64,000 nt of DNA from Changpingibacter yushuensis (GCF_014041995.1 NZ_CP059492.1:1612001-1676000), one strand, 5' to 3'. Numbered from the stretch's first letter, positions 43,456 to 52,801 are shown. The notes: generated by a model not told the origin, from the letters alone. Program-made: numbers and translations.

Positions 43456-44810
43456 AGGTGGCCGCCGAGGCGCGCCAAGAGCGCGGCTTCGGCGAGTATT
43501 GCATTGCGCCAGTCTCCTAAATGCAGCGATTCGTTCTGCGAGTGAGCCCGGGTATCTGGATCCTCCACTCCAGTCACCAGAATCTCCGCCTCAGGGAATA
43601 CCGCGCCAAGATCTGAGATGAACGGAATAGACCCGCCCACACCAATGTCAACTGATTCATTCCCCCATGCGGCTTCGAGTGCCCAGCGTGCCGCCTTGGT
43701 CGCGGGTGTATCGCCAGACGCCTTGAAGGATGGTCCTGCCTCTTCGATCGTTGTGGTGACGCGCGCCCCGAACGGTGCGAATGCCTTGAGGTGACGCGAG
43801 AGCGCCTCTGCCGCCTCTGCGGGGTTCTGCCCTGGTGCAATGCGCATTGAGAGGCGAGCTGTGCACGCTGGAATAAGCGTGTTGGATGCCTTCTCTAGGC
43901 TGGTCACATCCATGCCAATAACAGCGATAGCTGGCTGCGTCCACAGACGCGAGGCGATGGTGCCCGTGCCTGCAAGCTCCACACCGTCGAGCACGCCCAT
44001 ATCAGCCCGAAGGTCTGCTTCGGTGTAGTTGGCGGTAGCGTCGTCGTAGGAAACAAGACCCTCAACCGCTACTGACCCATCAGGATTGTGGAGTGTGGCG
44101 ACGAGCCGAGACATCAGTGTGACTGCATCAAGCACCGGACCACCGTAAGCACCAGAATGAAGCGCGTGGTCAAGGCATTCTACTGTGACCGAGAGTGCCA
44201 CGACTCCGCGCAAAGACGTGGTCAGCGACGGCGTACCGACCTTCCAGTTGTTCGAATCTGCCACCACGATGACGTCTGCTTCAAGGCGATCTTTGTAGGT
44301 CTCAAGGAAGTCATGGAAAGTGGGCGAACCCGACTCCTCTTCACCCTCGATGAACAGAGTTACGCCCACATTCAGATCATCGGCAAGCGCAGAGATAGCA
44401 CCCATATGCACCATCACTCCGGCTTTGTCATCTGCCGTGCCACGCCCGTACAAGCGTCCATTGCGTTCCTCGGGTTCGAACGGTTCGGATAACCATCCTT
44501 CCCGCGCTCCTTCTGGCTGCACATCATGGTGACCGTAGAGGAGAACGGTGGGTTGACCCGCAGGTGCCTCATGATGTGCCAGCACAGCTGGGCGGCCAAC
44601 CAACCCGGACGGTGTAGTAAGTTGAATGACTTCTGCTTCCAAACCGCGGTTTCGCGCCAATGCAGCGACCGCTTCTGCGCTCTCACGCACTCGAGACTGA
44701 TCGAAAGATGCAGCCGAAACCGATGGAATTCGGACGAGGTTCTCGAGTTCGGTGCGAATGGCGGGCATCTGCGCATCGACGCGCGCAGCGAGATCATCAA
44801 GACGTGTCAT
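43452..44810 (-). CDS. M20-family dipeptidase/peptidase
   Basis: A 452-residue zinc metallopeptidase of the M20 (PepV/CNDP-like) type. Metal ligands are in YGHHDVQPEG, RGTADDKAG, EGEEESGS and the C-terminal histidine in DPDTRAHSQNES. A lid domain is inserted at about residue 200-320. It cleaves dipeptides in the cytoplasm; the exact substrate is unknown. TAGGCT ends 6 nt before the ATG and no Shine-Dalgarno sequence is seen. It is translationally coupled to the glycerate kinase-like gene. Confidence 0.9.
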   Translation of the reverse strand: MTRLDDLAARVDAQMPAIRTELENLVRIPSVSAASFDQSRVRESAEAVAALARNRGLEAEVIQLTTPSGLVGRPAVLAHHEAPAGQPTVLLYGHHDVQPEGAREGWLSEPFEPEERNGRLYGRGTADDKAGVMVHMGAISALADDLNVGVTLFIEGEEESGSPTFHDFLETYKDRLEADVIVVADSNNWKVGTPSLTTSLRGVVALSVTVECLDHALHSGAYGGPVLDAVTLMSRLVATLHNPDGSVAVEGLVSYDDATANYTEADLRADMGVLDGVELAGTGTIASRLWTQPAIAVIGMDVTSLEKASNTLIPACTARLSMRIAPGQNPAEAAEALSRHLKAFAPFGARVTTTIEEAGPSFKASGDTPATKAARWALEAAWGNESVDIGVGGSIPFISDLGAVFPEAEILVTGVEDPDTRAHSQNESLHLGDWRNAILAEAALLARLGGHL

Positions 44811-44816
44811 TCTTCA

Positions 44817-44822
44817 AGCCTA
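44817..44822 (-). promoter_or_regulatory. Predicted -10 element for leaderless M20 dipeptidase transcript
   Basis: TAGGCT on the minus strand, 6 nt before the ATG at 44810. Confidence 0.42.
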
Positions 44823-44986
44823 GCTGTTTCTGTAGACCCATAGCCCAAGCGGTATCCGCAGTTCCGTTAAGATCGTGGCGCGTTGCACTGCCTGCGGGCA
44901 CGAAATGGAGCGGAGACGCTCAGCCACCTAGACTATTGTTTAGATGATCAGCGTCCCTGTGGACGCCCATATTGGATGGAGTGAGT

Positions 44987-45667
44987 GTGTTCGGTCGCAA
45001 GAAGGACCCCGAATCAACGACGAGCCCGTTTGAGCCCAGCGACAGTTCGCTGCCAAAGGGTTACACCCCAAGCAAGGGAACTCCCACTCCCAAGCGGCGG
45101 GATGTCGAGGCTTCCCAGCGTCGTCCGATCGTTGCTGATCGAACCAAGATGACGAAGGAAGAGAAGAAGGCGCTCAAGGCGGAGAACCGTGCCCGCTCCG
45201 ATGCAGAATGGCAGAAGCAGCAGCACGCAATGAAGACGGGCGACGATCGCAACATGCCCGCTCAGCACGCGGGCCCCATTCGTCGATTCGCTCGCGACTA
45301 CCTAGACGCACGTCCGTGCCTCGGAGTAGGTTTCATGCCTCTGGCCGTGGTGCTGGTCCTTTCGATGTTCCTGCAGAGCATCAGTGAAACCTTGTTTGTG
45401 TGGCTGGTCTCTTCCGTCTATGTTCTCTTCGCACTCATGCTTCTCGACTCGTGGTGGGCCGTGCGTAATGCGAAGATCCTCATCGAACACAAGTTTGGCG
45501 AAGGGCGCGTGCCGGCACGTTTCACTTGGCAGATGATTAGCCGCACTTTCTACATCCCTAGGTGGCGCATGCCAAAGCCCATGGTTAAGTTCGGGCATTA
45601 CCCTGCGGGAGGCTCACCGGCAGATCTCAAGGAAGCGCGCAAGGCACGCCGCTCTCGCGGCAAGTAA
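44987..45667 (+). CDS. DUF3043 family membrane protein
   Basis: A 226-residue actinobacterial protein. Basic N-terminal region (FGRKKDPEST... KMTKEEKKALKAENRARSDA) is followed by two transmembrane helices (about 118-135 and 140-158) and a basic C-terminus. The GTG at 44987 gives the family start FGRKK and has GGATGGAG six bases upstream; a TTG 15 bp earlier would also work. The function is unknown. It is divergent from the dipeptidase gene. Confidence 0.82.
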   Translation: MFGRKKDPESTTSPFEPSDSSLPKGYTPSKGTPTPKRRDVEASQRRPIVADRTKMTKEEKKALKAENRARSDAEWQKQQHAMKTGDDRNMPAQHAGPIRRFARDYLDARPCLGVGFMPLAVVLVLSMFLQSISETLFVWLVSSVYVLFALMLLDSWWAVRNAKILIEHKFGEGRVPARFTWQMISRTFYIPRWRMPKPMVKFGHYPAGGSPADLKEARKARRSRGK

Positions 45668-45726
45668 CCTTCGGGCAGGCAATTGAAGTGCGCGAGCATG
45701 CCTCGCGCCTGACACCCACAGTGGAC

Positions 45727-45763
45727 CCGCGGGCCCGCAGCCACATGGCCTGCGGGCCCGCGG
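45727..45763. terminator. Terminator between DUF3043 gene and pyrD
   Basis: CCGCGGGCCCGCAG and CTGCGGGCCCGCGG form a 14-bp GC-rich stem with a 9-nt loop, followed on the plus strand by CTCTTCTTC. Confidence 0.8.
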
Positions 45764-45784
45764 CTCTTCTTCAGCCTGTGGTCT

Positions 45785-46807
45785 TCAGCCTGCGGTCTTT
45801 GCGAGCGCGCGATTGATACGGCCTGGCATAAGCGGTCCTTCATACACAAACCCGGTGAGGACCTCCAACAAGTCCGCGCCTGCGTTGACCATTCGATAGG
45901 CGTCTGCAACCGTGAAGATGCCTCCCACTCCAATGATGAGTTTGTGGGGGCCGAGGATAGCGCGAAGCTGGCCGACCACATCCACCGCGCGGTCCAGTTC
46001 TGGCGCCCCTGAAAGGCCACCTTCGCCGTACGAGTGGTTGATGGTCGTGTTGGTTGCGACTACACCGTCTAGTTCGGTATCGATGATCATCTTTGCCACA
46101 GCGGCCACGTCTTCGTCAGCCAAATCAGGCGCAATCTTTACCAGCACCGGAACGTGATGGTCCGTCACTGAATCGGCAGCCATCCGTGTGGCTCCGGCGA
46201 TCACCTTGAGAGAGTCGATAGCCTGAAGGTCACGCAGACCCGGCGTATTGGGTGACGAGACATTAATGACCAAGTAATCGGCCCACGGTGCGAGTTTGCG
46301 GGCGCACGTTGCGTAATCGTTAGGGGCATCTGCAGCGCTCACCCACTTGTTCTTGCCGATGTTTACGCCGATTATCGCGTCTTTGCCGCGCCTCGTACCG
46401 CGCACAGCGCACAGATGGTCAGCGACGACGTCGGCGCCATCGTTGTTGAAGCCCATCCGGTTGCGGAATGCCTTCTTCTCGGGGATTCGCCACAGGCGAG
46501 GCTTCTCGTTGCCGGGCTGTGGGAGAGGCGTGACCGTACCAATCTCTGTGAATCCAAATCCCAGAGCCAAGGTTCCCAAGATGGCGGTCGCATTCTTGTC
46601 CTGACCTGCCGCCATTCCAAGGCGCCCTGGGACCGGCTTACTGAGCAGACCTTCAAACCTTCCACCGCCCGTGTTTCCCACTGTGGCGGCGCACACGGGA
46701 GCTAGGGCACTGCGCCCGAACCATCCGATTACGTCCATGGCTATGCGGTGAGCCACCTCTGCATCCGTGTGGACTAGTAGCTTGTCGTAGATGAGCCGAT
46801 AGATCAT
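45785..46807 (-). CDS. pyrD: Dihydroorotate dehydrogenase (quinone), class 2
   Basis: A 340-residue membrane-associated FMN enzyme oxidising dihydroorotate with quinone in pyrimidine synthesis. The N-terminal helix (MIYRLIYDKLLVHTDAEVAHRIAM) is the class 2 quinone-tunnel region; later motifs include NVSSPNTPGL and GVGGIFTV for FMN binding. GGAGG lies five bases before the ATG at 46807. Presence of the quinone-dependent class implies a menaquinone pool. It lies one base after the stop of the upstream small membrane protein gene. Confidence 0.93.
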   Translation of the reverse strand: MIYRLIYDKLLVHTDAEVAHRIAMDVIGWFGRSALAPVCAATVGNTGGGRFEGLLSKPVPGRLGMAAGQDKNATAILGTLALGFGFTEIGTVTPLPQPGNEKPRLWRIPEKKAFRNRMGFNNDGADVVADHLCAVRGTRRGKDAIIGVNIGKNKWVSAADAPNDYATCARKLAPWADYLVINVSSPNTPGLRDLQAIDSLKVIAGATRMAADSVTDHHVPVLVKIAPDLADEDVAAVAKMIIDTELDGVVATNTTINHSYGEGGLSGAPELDRAVDVVGQLRAILGPHKLIIGVGGIFTVADAYRMVNAGADLLEVLTGFVYEGPLMPGRINRALAKTAG

Positions 46808-46808
46808 G

Positions 46809-47273
46809 TCAGCCTCCGTTGCGAGTGGCAATCTGAGATGGAGAAGACCAGCCCAGCCATATCAACGCAAGAATCGCGCCGATGGTTGGGAGGTAGAAAT
46901 ACGTTGCGCCAGCACTGAACCACGGGCTGACGTACGCGACGAGTGCGTCGTCGAACACTGAAGATGCAAACGGAAGAACGGCGTTGATGGACCACATAAC
47001 CCAAGCGAGCAGTCGCATTCGCCTGCCATTATGAAGAATTCCAACTGCTCCAGCTACCCACGTGCTCACTGCGGCGAGCGTGACGACTCCGGTTCCAATT
47101 TCACCTGTGGTGAATTGTTCGGTGGACGCGACGATACCGCGCCACGCAAAGATAGCCGCACCAACGCATAGCAAAGCGAGGAAAACCAACGGCCATCCAT
47201 GAGTGGACTGCCGTTCATCGTGCAGTCCCCCGGGTTCCGAGCTCAAGAAGTCCTCCCGATCAACGCATAGCAT
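46809..47273 (-). CDS. Hypothetical four-helix membrane protein
   Basis: About 154 residues with four hydrophobic segments (LVFLALLCVGAAIFAW; GTGVVTLAAVSTWVAGAVG; LLAWVMWSINAVLPF; PTIGAILALIWLGW). I do not recognise a named family. The start is uncertain: 47273 and 47282 are both ATG, and the reading frame stays open further into the divergent pepA gene; no ribosome binding site is seen. The stop is one base before pyrD, so it is likely in the pyrD operon. Confidence 0.5.
   Translation of the reverse strand: MLCVDREDFLSSEPGGLHDERQSTHGWPLVFLALLCVGAAIFAWRGIVASTEQFTTGEIGTGVVTLAAVSTWVAGAVGILHNGRRMRLLAWVMWSINAVLPFASSVFDDALVAYVSPWFSAGATYFYLPTIGAILALIWLGWSSPSQIATRNGG
47268..47273 (+). promoter_or_regulatory. 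Predicted -10 element for leaderless pepA transcript
   Basis: TAGCAT ends 7 nt before the ATG at 47281, with no Shine-Dalgarno sequence. It overlaps the start region of the divergent membrane protein gene. Confidence 0.42.
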
Positions 47274-47280
47274 TACTGCC

Positions 47281-48708
47281 ATGACTTCAATCAACGCAAC
47301 AGCTGTATACGAAGCAGCGCCGAACGCAGCAATCATCCTTGGCGTAACCGCCAGTAGCGACATTCGGTCACGAGTACTTCCAATACAAGCACAAACCGAT
47401 GTCACGGCAACTCTGACAACGCTAGCAGCATCGCAGGCCCCGGAAACAATCATTCCAATTGTCTCCCCGGCACTTCCGGGTCAGCAAATCTACGCCGTCT
47501 TTGTTGGACAAGACCCAACCCCTACAGTTCTGCGAGAATGCGTTGGTGCGGCGCTTCGCCAGGTGGACAAGGCTAAAAACGTTGTGGTTGAGGTGCAGCA
47601 CACGAATGCTGAAGAGTTCTCAGCCATTGCCGAAGGGGCACTGCTTGGCGCCTACCAGTTCAACGATTACCGTTCGGAGAAAACCAACGTTGTGAACGCC
47701 ATAACGGTTATTTCCGATGTGCCGCGAACCGAGGAACTGCTCGAAACCACTCGCATCCTTGTCGCCGCCCAAAACAAGGTTCGGGACCTAGTCAACACTC
47801 CCGCTGGCGATCTGCGCACCACCGATTTGGTCGATGCCGTCGCCGCGATGGTGGAAGGAACATCGATTTCGACGCGCGTGTGGGATGAAGAAGCACTGGC
47901 ACAGGAAGGCTGCGGTGGAATACTCGGCGTGGGTGCCGGGTCCACTGCTCCTTCGCGCCTCATGCGCGTGGAATGGGCTCCGGCAGGTGCCACGCGGCAT
48001 GTGGCGTTGGTCGGAAAAGGCATCACCTTTGATTCGGGTGGCATGAGTCTGAAGACCCACGCTGGTCTGATTGATATGAAGACGGACATGACAGGAGCCG
48101 CCACCGTAGCTGCAGTTGTTTGGGCTGCCGCCCGTCTCAATCTGCCGGTCCGCGTGACAGCTTGGCTGTGCATTGCCGAAAACATGCTGTCGGGGTCTGC
48201 GACTCGTGTGGGCGATGTGCTGACGATCTCCAACGGCACAACAGTTGAGGTCAACAACACTGATGCCGAAGGCCGCCTAGTGCTCGCAGATGGCCTAACT
48301 CAGGCAATCAAGGAATCGCCCGATGAAGTGATCGACGTCGCCACCCTAACTGGCGCTCAGATCGTGGCGCTGGGGGCTCGCTGTGCAGGTCTTATGGGTA
48401 CCAGCGAACTCGTCTCTTCCCTTGCGCAGACAGCCGAGGACGAGGGTGAGTCCATGTGGGCCATGCCTCTGCCCTCCTATCTGCGCAAGTCCCTGAAATC
48501 GGACATCGCTGACATGAAGAACTCTGGCAGCAGGTTTGGGGGGATGCTCGTAGCCGGCCTATTCCTCAAGGACTTCGTTGGCGAAACTCCATGGACCCAC
48601 ATCGACATTGCTGGACCTTCGTTCAACACAAGCGAGGCGTGGGGATACACACCGAAGGGAGCCACAGGATTCGGCGTGCGCACGCTGATCTCACATCTGG
48701 CGCGGTGA
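47281..48708 (+). CDS. pepA: Leucyl aminopeptidase (M17)
   Basis: A 475-residue M17 aminopeptidase. The C-terminal catalytic domain (about residues 165-475) has VGKGITFDSGGMSLKT and the signature NTDAEGRLVLAD, which supply the two-metal site. The N-terminal domain is less conserved. It removes N-terminal amino acids in the cytoplasm; in M. tuberculosis the equivalent gene (pepB, Rv2213) is close to gcvT and dlaT. The ATG at 47281 overlaps the start region of the divergent membrane protein gene by a few bases. Its predicted -10 box suggests a leaderless message. Confidence 0.94.
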   Translation: MTSINATAVYEAAPNAAIILGVTASSDIRSRVLPIQAQTDVTATLTTLAASQAPETIIPIVSPALPGQQIYAVFVGQDPTPTVLRECVGAALRQVDKAKNVVVEVQHTNAEEFSAIAEGALLGAYQFNDYRSEKTNVVNAITVISDVPRTEELLETTRILVAAQNKVRDLVNTPAGDLRTTDLVDAVAAMVEGTSISTRVWDEEALAQEGCGGILGVGAGSTAPSRLMRVEWAPAGATRHVALVGKGITFDSGGMSLKTHAGLIDMKTDMTGAATVAAVVWAAARLNLPVRVTAWLCIAENMLSGSATRVGDVLTISNGTTVEVNNTDAEGRLVLADGLTQAIKESPDEVIDVATLTGAQIVALGARCAGLMGTSELVSSLAQTAEDEGESMWAMPLPSYLRKSLKSDIADMKNSGSRFGGMLVAGLFLKDFVGETPWTHIDIAGPSFNTSEAWGYTPKGATGFGVRTLISHLAR

Positions 48709-48736
48709 GCGCCTCTCGAAGTTGAGATTCTTGGGC

Positions 48737-48766
48737 TGGCGGCCCCACATTCCAACGGGGCCGCCA
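48737..48766. terminator. Terminator between pepA and small conserved gene
   Basis: TGGCGGCCCC and GGGGCCGCCA form a 10-bp stem with a 10-nt loop between two convergent genes. Confidence 0.65.
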
Positions 48767-48776
48767 TAGCTCCGGA

Positions 48777-49106
48777 TTAGCGCCCCTGCTGGCGCAGGTT
48801 CCACTGCCGCATGGAATCTGGGTAGCCAGTCTTGACCACCTCATAAAACGGAATACCTAGTGTATTTGCCAGCTGAGCACCAGCCGCGGCATCGGGGACT
48901 CTTCTGCGCGTCCATTCACCATCACGGGCAACCAGCAACAACGCCGCCTGCTCGCGAGGAGTGGCTGGCTCAAAATACGATTCGACTCCCAACTTGGTCG
49001 CAACGAAGCCCTCGAAATGCTTGAGGGTTGCGGCTTGGGCAGCATGCTGGCTTCGCCGTGACTGACCTTCAGATTTCTCTGGCTTCTTACGTGAAAAGAG
49101 TCCCAT
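48777..49106 (-). CDS. Small conserved actinobacterial protein, function unknown
   Basis: A 109-residue basic protein. It opens with MGLFSRKKPEKSEGQSRR, a basic start like that of the DUF3710 and DUF3043 proteins in this window, followed by an alpha/beta region (FEGFVATKLGVESYFEPA... LLLVARDGEWTRRRVP). No transmembrane segment. TAATCT lies 6 nt before the ATG. I do not recognise a named family; the coding character is supported by its compact, regular composition. Confidence 0.6.
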   Translation of the reverse strand: MGLFSRKKPEKSEGQSRRSQHAAQAATLKHFEGFVATKLGVESYFEPATPREQAALLLVARDGEWTRRRVPDAAAGAQLANTLGIPFYEVVKTGYPDSMRQWNLRQQGR

Positions 49107-49112
49107 AGAAAA

Positions 49113-49118
49113 AGATTA
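49113..49118 (-). promoter_or_regulatory. Predicted -10 element for leaderless small gene at 48777
   Basis: TAATCT on the minus strand ends 6 nt before the ATG at 49106. Confidence 0.42.
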
Positions 49119-49222
49119 TCCCGCTGTAGGGCCGTGGGCCAGACACCGCAATCAAGGCTCCTTGTTCGTTCACTGCTGAACTAACCGAAGTACCTATGGC
49201 TCGCCAACTAATCCGGAGCGAA

Positions 49223-49450
49223 TTAGTCTAGAACATCCTCGCCGGAGTGCCCAGAACGTCTGAGCCGAAATAGCGCGCAAATGGTTGGTAGAAACCACAA
49301 AAACCACACAAATGCCCCGTGACCAACAGGACCGAACGGGATAGACGTCACATTGTGTAAGATGCCACGAAAACGGGGCACCTCAGAGCCGCCGCCAGCA
49401 CCCCAGCAGCGAGCATTCTTGAGCTCAGCAAAATGGCTCAATCTAGCCAT
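49223..49450 (-). CDS. Possible small membrane protein (doubtful)
   Basis: A 75-residue open frame with one hydrophobic segment (GHGAFVWFLWFLPTICALF) and a charged tail. It has no ribosome binding site and no family I recognise. It may simply be an open frame in non-coding DNA. Confidence 0.25.
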   Translation of the reverse strand: MARLSHFAELKNARCWGAGGGSEVPRFRGILHNVTSIPFGPVGHGAFVWFLWFLPTICALFRLRRSGHSGEDVLD

Positions 49451-49562
49451 TGTTTAAGAAGACTGTAGACTGCATGTGGGACAGGGCACATGGATAATGT
49501 TGCTCGTGGCACAATGTAATAGCTGTGAAACTCGCAGACCAAGCGTCAATAATTAGGACGTA

Positions 49563-49584
49563 AGGACTAGTCGATCGACTGGTC
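49563..49584. promoter_or_regulatory. Imperfect 22-bp palindrome upstream of lpd
   Basis: GGACTAGTCGA mirrored by TCGACTGGTCC with one G/T mismatch, 25 bp before the GTG start. It may be an operator or part of the leader; outer bases also show partial symmetry. Confidence 0.4.
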
Positions 49585-49609
49585 CGTTCCTAGCTCAAGG
49601 GAGAGGTAC

Positions 49610-50986
49610 GTGGCTGACACGCAAGATTACGACATTGTGGTGCTCGGTGCAGGCAGTGGCGGTTACGCCGCCGCAATGCGAGCAGCGCAACTCGGATTGA
49701 AGGTCGCCCTTATTGAAGGTGACAAGGTTGGCGGCACTTGTCTTCATCGCGGTTGCATCCCTACCAAGGCATTGCTTCACGCAGCCGAAGTGGCCGATGA
49801 GATGAAGGAAGGCCCTTCCATTGGTGTTCTTGGACAGTTCCAAGGCATTGATATGAGCGCTCTCAATGCCTACAAGGGCGGTGTCATTGAGAAGATGTAT
49901 AAGGGCCTCACAGGCCTCATCTCCTCCCGCGGTATTGAGGTTGTGAACGGATGGGGCCGTTTGGTCTCCAAGAACACCGTTGAGGTCAATGGCGTCCAGT
50001 ACCGCGGCAAGAACGTGATCCTCGCCTCCGGGTCCTTCTCAAAGACAATCGGCCTCGAAATCACCGATCGTGTCATTACTTCTGATCAAGCACTGAACAT
50101 GTCTCAGGTGCCAGGCTCGGCGATAATCCTGGGCGGTGGAGTGATCGGCGTTGAGTTCGCCTCTGTGTGGAACTCATTCGGCGCTGACGTTCAGATCATT
50201 GAAGGACTTCCTCACCTCGTTCCAAATGAGGATGAAGCAGTCTCAAAGGTACTCGAACGCAGCTTCCGCAAGCGCGGCATCAAGTTCAACACCAAGACCA
50301 TGTTTGATCACGTGGACCAGGATGCCAACGGTGTCACGGTTCATACGCAAGACGGCAAGCAGTTCTCCGCCGACTACCTTCTCGTTGCGATTGGCCGAGG
50401 CCCCGCCACGGCAAACCTTGGCTACGAGGAAGCTGGCATCAATATGGAACGCGGATTCGTCCTCACTGACGAACGCCTGCGCACCAACATTGACGGCATC
50501 TACGCCGTTGGCGACATCGTTCCCGGGCTCCAGCTCGCTCACCGTGGATTCCTCCAAGGAATTTACATCGCAGAACAGCTCGCTGGCCTTGACCCCCGTC
50601 CGCTTGATGAGAACCTCATCCCCCGCGTCACGTACTGCAACCCTGAGATTGCCTCTGTTGGTCTCAACCAGAACAAGGCTGAAGAGAAGTACGGCAAGGA
50701 AAACGTCGAAACCGTCGAATTCAACCTTGCGGGCAACGGTAAGTCTCAGATGCTCAAGACTCAAGGCTTCGTCAAACTGGTCCGCGAAAAGAACGGCCCG
50801 ATTGTCGGCTTCCACGCTATTGGCGCCCGCATGGGTGAACAGGTTGGCGAAGGTGAGCTCATGGTCGCTTGGCAAGCTCAACCCGAGGATTTCGAGGGTC
50901 TCATTCACGCACATCCATCACAGAACGAGGCCGTTGGCGAGGCCATCTTTGCTCTTGCCGGCAAGCCCCTTCACGCTCACAACTGA
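49610..50986 (+). CDS. lpdA: Dihydrolipoyl dehydrogenase
   Basis: A 458-residue FAD flavoprotein that reoxidises dihydrolipoamide. FAD motif GAGSGGYAAAMRAAQLG near residue 13, redox disulfide Cys44-Cys49 in GGTCLHRGCIP, NAD-binding GGGVIGVEFASVW, and C-terminal histidine/glutamate pair in HAHPSQNEA. The GTG start has GGGAGAGG upstream. It serves the 2-oxoacid dehydrogenase E2 encoded 18 bp downstream and also the glycine cleavage system. No E1 gene is within the window. Confidence 0.95.
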   Translation: MADTQDYDIVVLGAGSGGYAAAMRAAQLGLKVALIEGDKVGGTCLHRGCIPTKALLHAAEVADEMKEGPSIGVLGQFQGIDMSALNAYKGGVIEKMYKGLTGLISSRGIEVVNGWGRLVSKNTVEVNGVQYRGKNVILASGSFSKTIGLEITDRVITSDQALNMSQVPGSAIILGGGVIGVEFASVWNSFGADVQIIEGLPHLVPNEDEAVSKVLERSFRKRGIKFNTKTMFDHVDQDANGVTVHTQDGKQFSADYLLVAIGRGPATANLGYEEAGINMERGFVLTDERLRTNIDGIYAVGDIVPGLQLAHRGFLQGIYIAEQLAGLDPRPLDENLIPRVTYCNPEIASVGLNQNKAEEKYGKENVETVEFNLAGNGKSQMLKTQGFVKLVREKNGPIVGFHAIGARMGEQVGEGELMVAWQAQPEDFEGLIHAHPSQNEAVGEAIFALAGKPLHAHN

Positions 50987-51004
50987 GAGAGGGATTAAGG
51001 AACT

Positions 51005-52768
51005 ATGTCCGAACCCATCAAGATGCCGGCACTCGGCGAGTCCGTCACTACTGGAACGGTCACCACTTGGCTGAAGAACGTGGGAGATGCCGTTTCGCTC
51101 GACGAACCAATTCTCGAAGTCTCCACTGACAAAGTTGACACTGAGGTCCCCGCTCCCGCAGAAGGTATCCTCGAGCAAATCCTGGTTCAGGAAGACGAAG
51201 AAGTCGAAGTCGGAACCGTCCTCGGCTATATCGGTGATGGTTCTGGTGCGGGCGCGGCTCCTGTTGCTGCCGCCGCCCCAGCTCCCGAACCGGCAGTTTC
51301 CGCTCCCGAACCGGCAGTTTCCGCTCCCGAACCGGCTGCAGCACCGGCCCCATCAGCTCCGACCCCCGCGCCGGCCCCCGCGGCGAGCGGTGTCGAAGTG
51401 AAGATGCCGGCACTCGGCGAATCGGTCACCGAAGGCACTGTCACCACCTGGCTCAAGCAGGTTGGCGATTCGGTGGAAGCGGATGAGCCGATCCTCGAGG
51501 TTTCCACTGACAAGGTAGATTCCGAAGTCCCTTCACCGGTTGCAGGCGTCATTCAGCAGATTCTGGTTGAAGAAGATGCCACAGTCGCCGTCAACACCGT
51601 CCTCGCGATCATCGGTGACGGCGTGGCTTCTGCACCGGCGGCTCCTGCTCCGGCATCTCCAGCCGCCGCTCCAGCTCCTGCCCCGGCTACTCCTGAAACA
51701 CCAGCTTCTGCTCCTGCAGCGCCTGCTGCCGCGGCTCCTGAAGCCGCTGCCCCGGCTCCGGCTCCTGCAACAGCCACAGTCGCGGAATCGGCGGAAGCTG
51801 ACGTCTACGTCACCCCAATCGTGCGCAAGCTCGCCCGCGAAGGCGGAGTGGACTTGGCAGCAGTGACGGGAACTGGCGTAGGCGGACGCGTTCGCCGTCA
51901 GGACGTCGAGGAAGCGATTGAAGCTAAGAAGGCTGCCGAAGCCAAGGCCGCCGCCGAAGCCAAGGCCGCTCAAGCCCCAGCAACACCTACAGCTACATCA
52001 GCAGCTCCGGCACGCGCTGGCAAGGCCACCCCATCGGCTACGGGTATTGAGCTACGCGGCACCACCCAGAAGATGAGCCACATGCGTCAGGTGATTGCCA
52101 AGCGCATGGTGGAGTCTCTGCAGGTTTCTGCACAGCTCACCACCGTCATCGAAGTGGACGTCACTCGGGTTGTGGCACTGCGCACTGCAAAGAAGGATGA
52201 GTTCCAAGCCAAGCAGTCCACCAAGCTGACATTCCTGCCATTCTTCGTGAAGGCCGCAGTGGATACCTTGAAGTCACACCCGAAGATCAACTCTTCAATT
52301 GACGGCAAGAACGTCCACTACTGGGATCACGAGCATGTCGGAATGGCTGTGGATAGCCCCAAGGGACTCATGGTTCCAGTTATCAAGGACTGCGGCGATC
52401 TCAACATCGGTGGAATTGCGAAGGCGATCAACGACGTGGCATCGCGCGTCCGTGATGGCTCTATCAAGCCTGAAGAGCTTTCCGGCTCCACCTTCACGAT
52501 TACAAACACAGGCTCCGCTGGCGCTCTGTTCGATACACCGATCATCAACCAGCCTGAGGTCGCGATCCTCGGCGTTGGCACGATCACGAAGCGTCCCGGA
52601 GTTGTTCGCGACGCCGACGGCAACGAGACGATTGGTTTGCGATCGATGGTCTACTTGGCGCTGAGCTACGATCATCGGATTGTTGACGGCGCCGACGCCG
52701 GACGTTACCTTTCGGATCTCAAGAAGCGTCTTGAGTCTGGAGATTTTGAGGCTGACCTCGGCATCTGA
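51005..52768 (+). CDS. sucB: Dihydrolipoyl acyltransferase E2 (SucB/DlaT-like)
   Basis: A 587-residue E2 with two lipoyl domains (lysines in STDKVDTEV near residue 43 and STDKVDSEV near residue 168), long Ala/Pro linkers, a peripheral subunit-binding domain ([15 protein letters not shown], about 278) and a catalytic domain with [13 protein letters not shown]. Annotated as SucB by similarity, but in actinobacteria this gene (dlaT) supplies E2 to pyruvate dehydrogenase and related complexes. It forms an operon with lpdA. The linker contains direct repeats of an APEPAVS unit. No E1 is visible. Confidence 0.92.
   Translation: MSEPIKMPALGESVTTGTVTTWLKNVGDAVSLDEPILEVSTDKVDTEVPAPAEGILEQILVQEDEEVEVGTVLGYIGDGSGAGAAPVAAAAPAPEPAVSAPEPAVSAPEPAAAPAPSAPTPAPAPAASGVEVKMPALGESVTEGTVTTWLKQVGDSVEADEPILEVSTDKVDSEVPSPVAGVIQQILVEEDATVAVNTVLAIIGDGVASAPAAPAPASPAAAPAPAPATPETPASAPAAPAAAAPEAAAPAPAPATATVAESAEADVYVTPIVRKLAREGGVDLAAVTGTGVGGRVRRQDVEEAIEAKKAAEAKAAAEAKAAQAPATPTATSAAPARAGKATPSATGIELRGTTQKMSHMRQVIAKRMVESLQVSAQLTTVIEVDVTRVVALRTAKKDEFQAKQSTKLTFLPFFVKAAVDTLKSHPKINSSIDGKNVHYWDHEHVGMAVDSPKGLMVPVIKDCGDLNIGGIAKAINDVASRVRDGSIKPEELSGSTFTITNTGSAGALFDTPIINQPEVAILGVGTITKRPGVVRDADGNETIGLRSMVYLALSYDHRIVDGADAGRYLSDLKKRLESGDFEADLGI
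51285..51350. repeat. 21-bp direct repeat in E2 interdomain linker
   Basis: GCTCCCGAACCGGCAGTTTCC is repeated (twice fully, then GCTCCCGAACCGGC) and encodes APEPAVS in the Ala/Pro-rich linker after the first lipoyl domain. Confidence 0.85.
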
Positions 52769-52801
52769 ACCGAGAAAGCCAACAATTGATTCGCAATTGC
52801 T

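Larger units (their letters stand above)
49107..49609. other. Divergent intergenic region upstream of lpd
   Basis: 503 bp. It contains one weak small reading frame (49223-49450, minus strand), a possible extended -10 element TGGATAAT at 49491-49498 and an imperfect 22-bp palindrome at 49563-49584. GGGAGAGGTAC is the lpd ribosome binding site. Confidence 0.5.
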
